64,000 nt of DNA from Caballeronia jiangsuensis (GCA_000648925.1 JFHF01000004.1:1-64000), one strand, 5' to 3'. Numbered from the stretch's first letter, positions 28,571-38,102 are shown. Numbers and translations: made by a program. Notes: generated from the letters alone by a model not told the origin.

Positions 28571-30232
28571 ATGTCCAGTCAAAGTCAGAGCCAGTCCCGC
28601 TGGGCCACGCGCCGCGCGGAGAAACATCGTCGGCTTGCGCGGGTTGCATCGATAGCGGACGGCATGGTGCTGCCCACCGAGCGCATCGTCGATGTCCTGC
28701 AAGCGCTCGTCGCGCCCGGCGACCGCGTGGTCGTCGAGGGGAACAACCAGAAGCAGGCGGATTTTCTGTCGCGTTCGCTTGCGAAGGTCGATCCGGAAGT
28801 CGTCCACGACCTGCATCTCATCATTCCGAGCGTGAGCCGCGCCGAACATCTCGATCTCTTCGAGCGTGGCATCGCAAGAAAGCTCGACTTCGCGTATGCC
28901 GGCGCGCAAAGCCTGCGCATCTCGCAGTTCCTTCAGGATGGCATCCTGGAGATCGGCGCGATTCATACCTACATCGAGCTGTATGCGCGGCTCTATGTGG
29001 ACCTGACGCCGAACGTCGTGCTGTGCGCGGGCTACAAGGCGGATCGCGCGGGCAATCTCTATACCGGTCCGAGCACCGAGGACACGCCCTCGCTCGTCGA
29101 GGCTGCCGCGTTTCGCGACGGCATCGTGATCGCGCAAGTCAACGAGATCGTCGACGATCCGAAGGACCTGCCGCGCGTCGATATCCCCGGCTCGTGGATC
29201 GATTTCGTCGTGCAGGCCGACAAGCCCTTCTTCATCGAGCCGCTCTTCACGCGCGATCCACGCCTCATCACGCCGATCCAGGTGCTGATGGCGATGATGG
29301 CGATTCGCGGCATCTACGAGCGGCATCAGGTGCAGTCGCTCAATCACGGCATCGGCTTCAACACCGCCGCCATCGAACTGATCCTGCCGACCTACGGCGA
29401 AAGGCTCGGCCTCAAGGGCAAGATCTGCCGCCACTGGACGCTCAATCCGCATCCCACGCTGATCCCCGCGATCGAAACCGGCTGGGTCGAGAGCGTGCAT
29501 TGCTTCGGCGGCGAGCTCGGCATGGAAGCGTATGTCGCGCAACGGCCCGACATCTTCTTCACCGGCCGCGACGGCTCCATGCGCTCCAATCGCACGATGT
29601 GCCAGCTCGCCGGGCAATACGCGGTGGACATGTTCATCGGCTCGACGTTGCAGATGGATGGCGCAGGCAATTCATCGACGGTCACGCACGGGCGGCTCAC
29701 CGGCTTCGGCGGCGCGCCGAACATGGGTCACGATCCGCACGGCCGGCGCCACGCCACGCCTGCATGGCTCGATCTGCTGCAAACCGCCAGCCCGCTCGAA
29801 CGCGGCCGCAAGCTCGTCGTGCAGATGGTCGAAACGTTCCAGGCGGGCGGCCAGCCGACCATCGTCGAATCGATCGATGCCGTCGAGGTCGGCCGCGAGT
29901 CCGGCATGCCGCTCGCGCCGGTCATGATCTATGGCGACGACGTCACGCACGTGCTGACCGAGGAAGGCATCGCGTATCTCTACAAGGCGCGCTCGCTCGA
30001 ACATCGCAAGGAGATGATCGCGGCCGTCGCGGGCGTCACGCCGATCGGCCTCAAGAGCGACGCAGGCAAGCTCGCCGCGCTGCGCCGCGACGGCTTCGTC
30101 GCGCTGCCCGAGGACCTCGGCGTCCATCGCGGCGAGGCGAGCCGGTCGCTGCTCGCCGCGAAAAGCATGGCCGATATCGTCGACTGGTCGGACGGGCTGT
30201 ACGAACCGCCCGCACGCTTTCGGAGCTGGTAA
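28571..30232 (+). CDS. mdcA: Malonate decarboxylase alpha subunit (acetyl-/malonyl-ACP transferase)
   Basis: A 553-residue MdcA. In biotin-independent malonate decarboxylase this subunit exchanges acetyl for malonyl on the acyl carrier protein MdcC, releasing acetate. Family segments include RVVVEGNNQKQADFL, LSHGIGF-like LNHGIGFNTAAIELILPTYG, and VSVHCFGGELGMEAYV-type sequence. Length matches (about 550). It opens the malonate operon after a 253-base intergenic region. Its TAA stop overlaps the mdcB ATG as TAATG. Confidence 0.95.
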   Translation: MSSQSQSQSRWATRRAEKHRRLARVASIADGMVLPTERIVDVLQALVAPGDRVVVEGNNQKQADFLSRSLAKVDPEVVHDLHLIIPSVSRAEHLDLFERGIARKLDFAYAGAQSLRISQFLQDGILEIGAIHTYIELYARLYVDLTPNVVLCAGYKADRAGNLYTGPSTEDTPSLVEAAAFRDGIVIAQVNEIVDDPKDLPRVDIPGSWIDFVVQADKPFFIEPLFTRDPRLITPIQVLMAMMAIRGIYERHQVQSLNHGIGFNTAAIELILPTYGERLGLKGKICRHWTLNPHPTLIPAIETGWVESVHCFGGELGMEAYVAQRPDIFFTGRDGSMRSNRTMCQLAGQYAVDMFIGSTLQMDGAGNSSTVTHGRLTGFGGAPNMGHDPHGRRHATPAWLDLLQTASPLERGRKLVVQMVETFQAGGQPTIVESIDAVEVGRESGMPLAPVMIYGDDVTHVLTEEGIAYLYKARSLEHRKEMIAAVAGVTPIGLKSDAGKLAALRRDGFVALPEDLGVHRGEASRSLLAAKSMADIVDWSDGLYEPPARFRSW

Positions 30233-31122
30233 TGCGCGCGAACCTCGCTATGCACGCGGCGCGGCCGCTGCGCCGCGCGCCGGATCTGGCCGAGCGTTTC
30301 GGCGCGCATGTGGTGCAAGCGCTGATCGATGAAGTCACGCTTGCGCCGAAACCCGGTCTCGTCGATGTCCGCAGCCGCGGCGCGCATCGCGATCTCGACT
30401 GGAGCCTGATGTGCGTATCGGCGCTCGCATTGCAGCCGACGTTCGTCGATCTGGCGCACGCCGGCATCGATATCGAACCGATGCGCGCGCTGCGTGAGCG
30501 TATCGGCGCAATCGGACGCGACGGCGAAGCGCGCATGTTCGACGCGACCGGCGGCGTGAACACGCATCGCGGCGCGATCTGGGCGCTCGGGCTGCTCGTG
30601 ACCGCAGCGGCGCGCGAACCTTCGGAACTCGATGCGCGCGCCGTCGCGTCGCGTGCCGGCTCCATCGCTCGCGTGCAGGATCGCCACGCCCCGGCGATCA
30701 CCGGCAACAAGGGCGAGCAGGCGTGCCTCGACTATAACGTCGGCGGCGCGCGCGGACAGGCGCAGGCAGGCTTTCCGCATGTCGTGGATATCGCACTGCC
30801 GGAACTCTTGCGCTCACGCGCACGTGGCGACAGCGAAACGGCTGCGCGCCTCAACGCATTGCTCGCCGTGATGGCGACGCTCGACGACACCTGCGTGCTC
30901 GCGCGCGGCGGACGTGACGCGCTCGCCGAGATGCAGCACGGCGCGCGCTGCGTGCTCGAACGAGGCGGCGCCGCCGCGCTCGCGGGCCGCCGCGAACTGA
31001 AGACGCTCGACCGGCGTCTCGTGGAACTGCACGTATCGCCCGGCGGCGCCGCCGATCTGCTCGCCTCAGCCCTCTTTCTCGACCGGCTTCAAGGCGAAGC
31101 CAACCAGCCGTCGAACGCATAG
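30232..31122 (+). CDS. mdcB: Triphosphoribosyl-dephospho-CoA synthase
   Basis: A 296-residue MdcB/CitG-family enzyme that makes 2'-(5''-triphosphoribosyl)-3'-dephospho-CoA from ATP and dephospho-CoA, the precursor of the MdcC prosthetic group. Visible family motifs are LIDEVTLAPKPGLVDVRSRGAHRD (residues about 26-49; key K-P-G-L-V-D), ATGGVNTHRGAIWALGLL, and NKGEQACLDYNVGGARGQAQAGFP. The start overlaps the mdcA stop by one base. The open frame extends upstream through mdcA as a shadow. Confidence 0.93.
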   Translation: MRANLAMHAARPLRRAPDLAERFGAHVVQALIDEVTLAPKPGLVDVRSRGAHRDLDWSLMCVSALALQPTFVDLAHAGIDIEPMRALRERIGAIGRDGEARMFDATGGVNTHRGAIWALGLLVTAAAREPSELDARAVASRAGSIARVQDRHAPAITGNKGEQACLDYNVGGARGQAQAGFPHVVDIALPELLRSRARGDSETAARLNALLAVMATLDDTCVLARGGRDALAEMQHGARCVLERGGAAALAGRRELKTLDRRLVELHVSPGGAADLLASALFLDRLQGEANQPSNA

Positions 31123-31130
31123 GAACACAC

Positions 31131-31439
31131 ATGGAAACCATCGTCCTCGAATTCCCAGCGGGGCAACCCGCGCAAGGCCGCGCGCTCGTGGGCGTCGTCG
31201 CTTCGGGCGACCTCGAAGTGCTGCTCGAAGCGAACGCGGCGAATCGCACGGTCGTGAACATCACGACGTCCGTCGACGGAAAAGGCCGCCTCTGGCAAGC
31301 CGTGCTCGAACGCATTTTCGGCGACGGCTCGCTGCCCGCCGCGAAACTCGAAATCAACGATTCGGGCGCGACGCCGGGCGTCGTGCAGATGCGCATCGGG
31401 CAAGTCTTCGAACAACTGCAATCAACCGGCGGAGCGTGA
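31131..31439 (+). CDS. mdcC: Malonate decarboxylase acyl carrier protein (delta subunit)
   Basis: A 102-residue acyl carrier protein. Ser25 in VVASGDLEVLLE matches the serine that carries the 2'-(5''-phosphoribosyl)-3'-dephospho-CoA arm in Klebsiella MdcC. The arm cycles between acetyl and malonyl thioesters. The C-terminal INDSGATPGVVQMRIGQVFEQL is also family-typical. The gene is eight bases after mdcB, and its TGA overlaps a GTG codon at 31436 that could be an alternative mdcD start. Confidence 0.94.
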   Translation: METIVLEFPAGQPAQGRALVGVVASGDLEVLLEANAANRTVVNITTSVDGKGRLWQAVLERIFGDGSLPAAKLEINDSGATPGVVQMRIGQVFEQLQSTGGA

Positions 31440-31444
31440 AGATC

Positions 31445-32296
31445 ATGGATACACAGCAACTGCTCGAACGCCAGAGCTTCATCGAACTCGATGCACGCAG
31501 CCGCGCAAAAAGGCTCCTCGACCAAGGCACGTTCAGCGAACTGCTCGACCCGTTCCAGCGCGTCACGTCGCCGTGGCTCATGCGCCAGGGCATCGTCACG
31601 CAGGCCGACGACGGCATGGTGGTCGCGAAGGGCAGCATCGACGGGCAGCCCGCCGTCGTGCTCGGCATCGACGGCGGATTCCAGGGCGGCAGCATGGGCG
31701 AGGTGTCGGCGGCAAAGATCGCGGGCAGTCTCGAACTCGCGGCCGAGGACAACCGCAACGGCATTCCGACGCGCGCGGTCATCCTCTTCGAAACGGGAGG
31801 CGTGCGCCTGCAGGAAGCCAATCTCGGGCTCGCGGCGATCGCGGAGATTCACGCGGGCATCGTCGACTTGCGGCGCTACCAGCCGGTGATCGGCATCACG
31901 GCCGGACCGATCGGCTGCTATGGCGGCATGTCGATCGCGGCGGGCCTGTGCAGCTATCTGATCGGCACGCGCGAAGCGCGCCTCGGCCTCAACGGCCCGG
32001 CGGTCATCGAGCAGGAAGCGGGCATCGCCGAATTCGATTCGCGCGACCGTCCGATGATCTGGAGCTTCACCGGTTGCGAGCAACGGCATCGCACGGGCCT
32101 CGTCGATGACTACGTCGCCGACGACGCCGATGCGATTCGCGCGGCCGTCATCGACCTGTTTCGCGCGGGTCGGCCCGACGCATGCCGCAGCGAACGCGTC
32201 GCGGGTTTCCTCGCGCGCTTGTCCGAGGTCGATCCGGGCGTGCAGGCCACGCCCGAACAGGCAGCCGCCATCTACGGCAAGGGGTTTCAGTCATGA
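31445..32296 (+). CDS. mdcD: Malonyl-S-ACP decarboxylase beta subunit
   Basis: A 283-residue carboxyltransferase-fold (crotonase-like) subunit. With MdcE it decarboxylates malonyl-S-ACP to acetyl-S-ACP without biotin. Family segments visible are RQSFIELDARSRAKRLLDQGTF, VVLGIDGGFQGGSMGEVSAAKI, ETGGVRLQEANLGL and the oxyanion-type GPIGCYGGMSIAAGLC. The ATG is preceded by GGAG at 10 bases; a GTG nine bases earlier (31436) overlaps the mdcC stop and is an alternative. The stop overlaps the mdcE start as ATGA. Confidence 0.93.
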   Translation: MDTQQLLERQSFIELDARSRAKRLLDQGTFSELLDPFQRVTSPWLMRQGIVTQADDGMVVAKGSIDGQPAVVLGIDGGFQGGSMGEVSAAKIAGSLELAAEDNRNGIPTRAVILFETGGVRLQEANLGLAAIAEIHAGIVDLRRYQPVIGITAGPIGCYGGMSIAAGLCSYLIGTREARLGLNGPAVIEQEAGIAEFDSRDRPMIWSFTGCEQRHRTGLVDDYVADDADAIRAAVIDLFRAGRPDACRSERVAGFLARLSEVDPGVQATPEQAAAIYGKGFQS

Positions 32297-33108
32297 GCAC
32301 ACAAGAGCTTTCGAAGCGCGGCGCGGTCTGGCTCGACGCGCTCACATACAGCGCGCCGTTGCAGCCCGGCTATCCGCCGTCCGTGCGTGTCGCCGATGCG
32401 CGGCTGGGCGAGCATCGCGCGCGCTACATCGCCGTGGTGCCCGATCCGGACAATCCGTTCCCGCGTGCGCGCAGCGGCGAGGTCGGACTCGTCGAGGCGT
32501 GGGAACTCGCGCGGGCGGTGCGCGAAGTCATCGCGGCCGACGAGGGGGGCGACGAGAAGCGCGCGATCGTCGCGGTCATCGATGTCGCGAGTCAGGCGTA
32601 TGGACGGCGCGAGGAAGCGTATGGCATCCACCAGGCGCTCGCCGGCGCCGCCGATGCCTACGCCAGCGCACGGCTCGCGGGTCATCCGGTGATCGGGCTG
32701 ATCGTCGGGCGCGCGATGTCGGGGGCGTTTCTCGCGCATGGCTATCAGGCCAACCGGCTGATCGCGCTCGCCGATTCGCAGGTCATGGTTCATGCGATGG
32801 GCAAGGAATCGGCCGCGCGGGTCACGCTGCGCTCGGTCGCGGATCTCGAAGCGTTCACGGCGCGCGTGCCGCCGATGGCCTACGACATCGACAACTATGC
32901 GTCGCTCGGATTGCTGTGGAAGCTCCTGAGCGTAGGCAACGCCGATGCGCCGACCCGCGCCGATCAGACCGCCGTCGAGAAGTCGCTGCAAGCCGCCTTC
33001 GACGACATCCGCCGCGATCCTTCACGCGGTTTGGAAAGCAGGCTCGGCAGCGAGCATCGTGCTGCTTCCGCGACGGTGCGGCGCAAGTTGCGGGAGCAGT
33101 GGCGCTAG
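32293..33108 (+). CDS. mdcE: Malonyl-S-ACP decarboxylase gamma subunit
   Basis: A 271-residue partner of MdcD in the decarboxylase heterodimer, again of carboxyltransferase fold. Characteristic stretches are RYIAVVPDPDNPFPRARSGEVGL, DVASQAYGRREEAYGIHQAL and GLIVGRAMSGAFLAHGYQANRL. The ATGA overlap with mdcD sets the start and couples translation, consistent with a 1:1 complex. A 58-base gap then leads to the transporter genes. Confidence 0.93.
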   Translation: MSTQELSKRGAVWLDALTYSAPLQPGYPPSVRVADARLGEHRARYIAVVPDPDNPFPRARSGEVGLVEAWELARAVREVIAADEGGDEKRAIVAVIDVASQAYGRREEAYGIHQALAGAADAYASARLAGHPVIGLIVGRAMSGAFLAHGYQANRLIALADSQVMVHAMGKESAARVTLRSVADLEAFTARVPPMAYDIDNYASLGLLWKLLSVGNADAPTRADQTAVEKSLQAAFDDIRRDPSRGLESRLGSEHRAASATVRRKLREQWR

Positions 33109-33166
33109 AACCCGCCTTGCGCAGCGGCTCGCTGGAAACCAATAAATTCATTAACGGAGACACGAC

Positions 33167-33562
33167 ATGATCATCTACGGAACCGCCCTTCTGGCGTTCT
33201 GCCACCTGGCAGGACTCTTTCTCGGCGATTTGCTCGGCGTCGCGATCGGCGTGAAGACGAACGTCGGCGGCGTCGGCATCGCCATGTTGCTGCTGATTTT
33301 CCTGCGCCTCTATCTGCACAAGAAGGGCTGGCTGCCGAAGGAGACCGAAGCGGGCGTGGGCTTCTGGGGCGCGATGTATATCCCCGTCGTCGTCGCGATG
33401 GCGGCGAACCAGAACGTCGTCGCCGCGCTCAAGGGCGGTCCCGTCGCGCTGTTGTCGGCGCTGGGCGCTGCCGCTGTCTGCGCGGGCTGCATCGCCGTTC
33501 TTTCCCGCACCGGTCACGACAGCACGTCGTTCGTGAGCGCCCCGCACCTCGAAGAAATCTGA
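33167..33562 (+). CDS. madL: Malonate transporter subunit MadL
   Basis: A 131-residue membrane protein with about four hydrophobic segments, matching MadL, the small subunit of the two-component Na+:malonate symporter first described in Malonomonas. It starts MIIYGTALLAFCHLAGLFLGD and contains GVKTNVGGVGIAMLLLI, the conserved early segment. GGAGA lies upstream. It lies 14 bases before madM, in the middle of the mdc genes, so uptake and decarboxylation are made together. Confidence 0.93.
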   Translation: MIIYGTALLAFCHLAGLFLGDLLGVAIGVKTNVGGVGIAMLLLIFLRLYLHKKGWLPKETEAGVGFWGAMYIPVVVAMAANQNVVAALKGGPVALLSALGAAAVCAGCIAVLSRTGHDSTSFVSAPHLEEI

Positions 33563-33576
33563 AGCAGGAGACCGTC

Positions 33577-34344
33577 ATGCTGCATATGCTCGACAAGATT
33601 TTGATCCAGAACGGCCTCGTCACCTCGTTCTTCCTCGTGGGCCTCATCGTGTGGGTGTCGTCGATGATTTCGCGCAAGCTGACCTTCGGGCGCGTGCACG
33701 GCTCGGCGATCGCGATCGTCATCGGCCTCGTGCTCGCCTACATCGGCGGCGCGTTCACCGGCGGGCAAAAAGGTCTCGCGGACCTGCCGCTATTCACTGG
33801 CGTAGGCCTGATGGGCGGTGCGATGCTGCGCGACTTCGCCATCGTCGCGACCGCGTTCGAAGTGCAGGCGACCGAAGCGCGCAAGGCGGGGCTGATCGGC
33901 GTGGTGTCGCTGCTGCTCGGGACGGTGCTGCCGTTCATCGTCGGCGCGAGCATCGCACATGCGTTCGGCTACACCGATGCGGTCAGCATGACGACCATCG
34001 GTGCGGGCGCGGTCACGTATATCGTGGGTCCGGTGACGGGCGCGGCGATCGGCGCGAGCTCGGATGTGATCGCGCTCAGCATCGCGACGGGTCTCATCAA
34101 GGCGATCATCGTGATGATCGGCACGCCGATCGCGGCGGGCTTCATGGGACTGAAGACGCCACGTTCCGCGATGATCTTCGGCGGGCTGGCCGGCACGGTG
34201 AGCGGCGTCAGCGCGGGACTGGCCGCAACCGACCGTCGGCTCGTTCCCTACGGCGCGCTGATCGCGACCTTCCACACGGGCGTTGGCTGCCTGCTCGGGC
34301 CCTCGCTCTTGTTTTTCGCGACCAAGGCGCTGATGGGCGCGTGA
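33577..34344 (+). CDS. madM: Malonate transporter subunit MadM
   Basis: A 255-residue polytopic protein with about eight hydrophobic segments, the large subunit of the MadLM malonate:Na+ symporter. Family-typical stretches are ILIQNGLVTSFFLVGLI, FTGVGLMGGAMLRDFAIVATAFE and TIGAGAVTYIVGPVTGAAIGASSDV. GCAGGAGACC provides the ribosome-binding site. Use of MadLM in place of the single-protein MdcF carrier seen in Klebsiella is the main variation in this operon. Confidence 0.94.
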   Translation: MLHMLDKILIQNGLVTSFFLVGLIVWVSSMISRKLTFGRVHGSAIAIVIGLVLAYIGGAFTGGQKGLADLPLFTGVGLMGGAMLRDFAIVATAFEVQATEARKAGLIGVVSLLLGTVLPFIVGASIAHAFGYTDAVSMTTIGAGAVTYIVGPVTGAAIGASSDVIALSIATGLIKAIIVMIGTPIAAGFMGLKTPRSAMIFGGLAGTVSGVSAGLAATDRRLVPYGALIATFHTGVGCLLGPSLLFFATKALMGA

Positions 34345-34363
34345 TGCGTCCGAGAGAACCATC

Positions 34364-34999
34364 GTGTCCATCAACGAAGACGTCATCCGGGCGCACGACC
34401 TTTTGTGGATCGCAACGCCGATATCGGATGTGCCCGCATGGGCTTCGCCCGAGTGGCTGTCGATCGCGCCGGTGGTCGTACGGCGCGAGGCGGTCGCGGA
34501 ACATGGCCTCGTGCCGGTCGGGATTCGAGGACGCACGCGCGGCGAGCGCTTCGCGGCTTTCGTGGCCCGCGAGCGCATCGTGCGGCGCGTGACACCCGAG
34601 GCGCTCGCCCGGGCGCGCGGCTGGCGGGCACACGTCGCGCTCGCGAACCTGCCCTGCATTCGCGCACTCGATCGCATCGCGCCCGAACTCGACCGGCTTC
34701 CGTTGATCTGGGGCATTACCGGCAGCGTCGGCTTTGCGCTGGCAAGCGGCGTGAGCACGCTCCGGGAGGACAGCGACCTCGACCTCCTGTTGCGTGCCGA
34801 AAAGCCGTTGCCGCGAGAAGAAGCGCGCGCGCTGCTGTCGCTGCTGCGAACCATGCCCGCGCGCATCGACATGCAAGTGGATAACGGCCACGGCGGCTTC
34901 GCTCTCGCGGAGTGGGCCGGCAACGCGGACCGCGTTCTGCTGAAGACCGGGCGCGGTCCCATGCTCGTCGCCGATCCCTGGTCGCCGGACGCATCATGA
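34364..34999 (+). CDS. mdcG: Phosphoribosyl-dephospho-CoA transferase
   Basis: A 211-residue nucleotidyltransferase that moves the phosphoribosyl-dephospho-CoA group made by MdcB onto Ser25 of MdcC, activating the decarboxylase. The catalytic pattern GSVGFALASG followed by EDSDLDLLL (metal-binding aspartates) is present at about 120-145. The start appears to be GTG, 19 bases after madM, with GAGAGAA as a modest Shine-Dalgarno sequence. The stop overlaps the mdcH ATG. Confidence 0.9.
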   Translation: MSINEDVIRAHDLLWIATPISDVPAWASPEWLSIAPVVVRREAVAEHGLVPVGIRGRTRGERFAAFVARERIVRRVTPEALARARGWRAHVALANLPCIRALDRIAPELDRLPLIWGITGSVGFALASGVSTLREDSDLDLLLRAEKPLPREEARALLSLLRTMPARIDMQVDNGHGGFALAEWAGNADRVLLKTGRGPMLVADPWSPDAS

Positions 35000-35925
35000 G
35001 CGTGCTATTCACGTTCCCCGGTCAGGGCTCTCAGCGCGCCGGCATGCTGCACGTGCTGCCGGCGCACACGGCAGCCGCCCGCACGCTCGAAGAAGCCAGC
35101 GACGTGCTCGGCTACGACGTGAAGTCCATCGACGACGCGGCAGCGCTTCGTTCGACCGTCGCCGTGCAGCTTTGTCTGCTGATCGCGGGCGTCGCTCAGG
35201 CGCGCGTCCTTCGGGCCAGCGACCACGAGCCCGACATGGTGTCGGGACTGTCGATCGGCGCGTATCCCGCCGCCGTGATCGCCGGCGCCCTCGCCTACTC
35301 CGACGCCATCAGGCTCGTCGCCTTGCGCGGCCAGTCGATGGAGCGCGCCTATCCGGGCGGCTACGGCATGACTGCGATCGTCGGCATGACGCAACGAGCG
35401 CTCGAACGGCTGATCGCGCAAGTGAACGGCGATGTCTTCCTCGCGAACATCAACACGGAAACGCAGATGGTCGTCGCGGGCAGCGATGCCGCGATGCAAC
35501 GTCTGTCCACGCTTGCAATCGAACAGGGCGCGCAACGTTGCGAGCGTCTAGATGTCGCGGTGCCATCGCATTGCGCCCTGCTCGATGCGCCCGCCGCCGC
35601 CCTTGCCGATGCATTCGCTCACGTCGACGTGCGTGCGCCGCGTATCGTGTATCTGAGCAGCAGCGCCGCGCGGCCGCTTTTCGACGGTGCGCGTATCGCC
35701 GCTGATCTTGCCGGCAATATGGCGCGGCCCGTGCGCTGGCACGACACGATGAGACTCGCGTGGGAGCGCGGCGCGCGCCTCGCTGTCGAGATGCCGCCCG
35801 CAAACGTCCTGACGCGGATGGCCAGTCCGATTTTCGCGGAGGGCGTCGCCGTGAGTTGCAGCGAGACCTCGCTGACGGACCTCGGCGCGCTCGTCGAGCG
35901 CGAACGGACACGCGACGAACGCTGA
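34996..35925 (+). CDS. mdcH: Malonyl-CoA:ACP transacylase of malonate decarboxylase
   Basis: A 309-residue acyltransferase of the FabD fold. It primes MdcC by loading the malonyl group. The N-terminal FTFPGQGSQ motif, the nucleophile elbow GLSIGAYPA (Ser at about 90) and VPSHCALLDAPA (catalytic His about 198) are present. Start and mdcG stop overlap as ATGA. It ends the operon, four bases short of the convergent mdcR-type regulator. Confidence 0.93.
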   Translation: MSVLFTFPGQGSQRAGMLHVLPAHTAAARTLEEASDVLGYDVKSIDDAAALRSTVAVQLCLLIAGVAQARVLRASDHEPDMVSGLSIGAYPAAVIAGALAYSDAIRLVALRGQSMERAYPGGYGMTAIVGMTQRALERLIAQVNGDVFLANINTETQMVVAGSDAAMQRLSTLAIEQGAQRCERLDVAVPSHCALLDAPAAALADAFAHVDVRAPRIVYLSSSAARPLFDGARIAADLAGNMARPVRWHDTMRLAWERGARLAVEMPPANVLTRMASPIFAEGVAVSCSETSLTDLGALVERERTRDER

Positions 35926-35929
35926 AGCG

Positions 35930-36844
35930 TCAGCCGGCGCTTCTCGTGCGCAGACGGCAGACGGCCATCAGCGCGAGCAGGTTCGGGTCGCGCTCACGCG
36001 CGCGCAGGAAGCTCACGCCGATAGTCTGACGCATCAGGTACTGCGGCTTGAGCGGAATGAATTGCACCTTGTCGCCGAAGACGCCGCGCACGCGTCCGGG
36101 CAAAAGCGTGTAGCCGACGCCGCCGCTCACGAGATTCATCAGCGAGAAGATATCGCCGGTGCGCATCGTCACGTTCGGCGTGAAGTCGGCGACGCGAAAT
36201 GCCTCCACGAAACCGTGATAGGTCGCAAAGCCCTCGCCGAGCGAAACGAATGCTTCGTCGCGGCAGTCCCGCAGATCGACGGCTTCCTGATTTGCGTAGG
36301 CGGAACCCGCCGGTGCGGCGAAGAAAATATCGTCCTCGAAAAGGGGGATGGATTCGATCTCGGGTTCGGCATCCGGCACCGCCATCAGAGCCGCATCGAT
36401 CTCGCCCCGCTTCAGTTTGTCGACCAGTTCTACATTCGGACCGAGCACCAGTTCGACGTGGAGTGTCGGCCTGCGCACCTTGATATCGACGACGATGCCG
36501 GGCACGGTCTTGATGGTCAGCGAATAAAGCGAACCGATCCTGAGGCGGTCTGACGAATAACCCGCCGCCTCGCGTGTCGCGCGAATGCCGTCGGACATCA
36601 GCGTCATCACCTCTTGCGCCACGTCCGCGAGCATCTGCGCCGCTTCGGTCGACTTGAGATTGCGGCCCTCGTGACGGAACAGCGCGCATCGCACGCCTTG
36701 TTCGAGCGAGTGCAGCGCGCGATGCACGCTGACCGTGCTCACGTTCAGCGCTTCGGCCGCCTTCGCCAGATTGCCCGTCTCCATGAATGCGAGCAGGACT
36801 TCGAGCTTGCGGAAGGTGATCTCATCGTCGATTCGGTCGCGCAT
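35930..36844 (-). CDS. mdcR: LysR-family regulator of malonate utilisation (MdcR-like)
   Basis: A 304-residue LysR protein with a winged helix (about 10-70: FRKLEVLLAFMETGNLAKAA, LNVSTVSVHRAL) and an effector domain (about 96-295). It is transcribed toward the end of the mdc operon. MdcR is the known malonate-responsive activator of this pathway in Klebsiella and Acinetobacter, and sequence style and location match it. A candidate site lies before mdcA (28477-28497). No other gene adjoins its promoter except a LysR gene pointing the other way. Confidence 0.82.
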   Translation of the reverse strand: MRDRIDDEITFRKLEVLLAFMETGNLAKAAEALNVSTVSVHRALHSLEQGVRCALFRHEGRNLKSTEAAQMLADVAQEVMTLMSDGIRATREAAGYSSDRLRIGSLYSLTIKTVPGIVVDIKVRRPTLHVELVLGPNVELVDKLKRGEIDAALMAVPDAEPEIESIPLFEDDIFFAAPAGSAYANQEAVDLRDCRDEAFVSLGEGFATYHGFVEAFRVADFTPNVTMRTGDIFSLMNLVSGGVGYTLLPGRVRGVFGDKVQFIPLKPQYLMRQTIGVSFLRARERDPNLLALMAVCRLRTRSAG

Positions 36845-37050
36845 CTTGGGTCGTCGAGTAGTCGAATGTCCTGATTATCGCCTCGCAATCGCGTTGGACG
36901 AATAGCGTTTATCCCTCAAGGCGATGTTGTTGGCACTGTCGCCGCCCGCTTCCCATATCATTGCCTATCGTTCATCGAGTATCCGCCCATCCGCCGGGAC
37001 TCGATAGCACACGGCATTTGCCTCGATTCTTCTTTCGGGTCGCGTCGAAT

Positions 37051-37956
37051 ATGGACAAACTTCAGGCTATGGCGACTTACGTGACGGTCGTCGAAACAGA
37101 AGGCTTCTCTTCGGCGGCACGCAAGCTCCAGGTCTCGACATCCGTTATCAGCCGTCTGGTCAACGATCTCGAGGCGCATCTCGGCGTGCGTCTTCTGAAC
37201 CGCACGACGCGCATCGTCCGAACGACGGACGCCGGCGCCGCATTCTTCGATGAATGCCGCCGCGTTCTCGCGACCGTGGAGGCAGCGGAACTCGCCGCGG
37301 CCGGCGCGCGCACATCGCCGCGAGGCCAATTGACGGTCACCGCGCCCATCGTTCTCGGCAATACCCATGTGACGCCGATCGTCCAGGAATATCTCGCGCG
37401 ATATCCGGATGTCATCGCGAGCTGCTGGTTTCTGGACCGGACCGTGAATCTGGTCGACGAGGGCGTCGACGTTGCGATCCGTATCGGCGATCTGCCCAAT
37501 TCCTCCCTTCAGGCAATCTCGGTAGGCAAGGTGCGCAGCCTTCTATGCGCGTCGCCGGCCTATCTCCAGGCACGCGGCGAGCCGCAAAAGCCCGAGGACC
37601 TCGCGTCACACGTGACGATCCAGTCGCTTCCTTCGACGCCATCGCCCGAATGGCGCTTTCGCGTGGACGGCAAGCCCATCGTCGTGCCCATCCAGCCACG
37701 CCTGATTACGACGACAAACGACTCGGCGATGTCGGCTGCGATGTCCGGACTGGGCATCGTGTGCCTGCTGTCCTGTCAGATCGCACCCGCGCTGGCGGCA
37801 GGAAAGCTGCAAGTCGTGCTTCCCGAGCACGAGCTGGCCACGCTGCCCATCAACGTCGTGCATCGCGAGGGCAGACACGTCAATCAAAAGGTGCGCGTAT
37901 TCGTCGATCTGGCGGTCGAAACATTGAGGGCCGACACCGCACTGTGGTACGCATAG
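37051..37956 (+). CDS. LysR-family transcriptional regulator
   Basis: A 301-residue LysR regulator of the group opening MDKLQAMATYVTVVETEGFS, with a helix-turn-helix at about 18-40 and an effector domain from about 90. The open frame extends 30 residues upstream without similarity, so the internal ATG is preferred, although no strong ribosome-binding site is visible. It precedes the broken GST gene and a secreted cupin-like protein on the same strand; either could be its target. A 206-base region separates it from the divergent mdcR. Confidence 0.88.
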   Translation: MDKLQAMATYVTVVETEGFSSAARKLQVSTSVISRLVNDLEAHLGVRLLNRTTRIVRTTDAGAAFFDECRRVLATVEAAELAAAGARTSPRGQLTVTAPIVLGNTHVTPIVQEYLARYPDVIASCWFLDRTVNLVDEGVDVAIRIGDLPNSSLQAISVGKVRSLLCASPAYLQARGEPQKPEDLASHVTIQSLPSTPSPEWRFRVDGKPIVVPIQPRLITTTNDSAMSAAMSGLGIVCLLSCQIAPALAAGKLQVVLPEHELATLPINVVHREGRHVNQKVRVFVDLAVETLRADTALWYA

Positions 37957-38102
37957 CCGACGCGCGCAGCCTCAGCTTTCGCGTTTCGCGAAAGATCCTT
38001 TCGGGCTAGCCCTGTTTCTCACCTTCCGGCCACGGCACATACTGGGCGCCATCAATCGCACCAACCGTGTGATTCCCCGTATGAACAGTGAGAAATCCCA
38101 TC

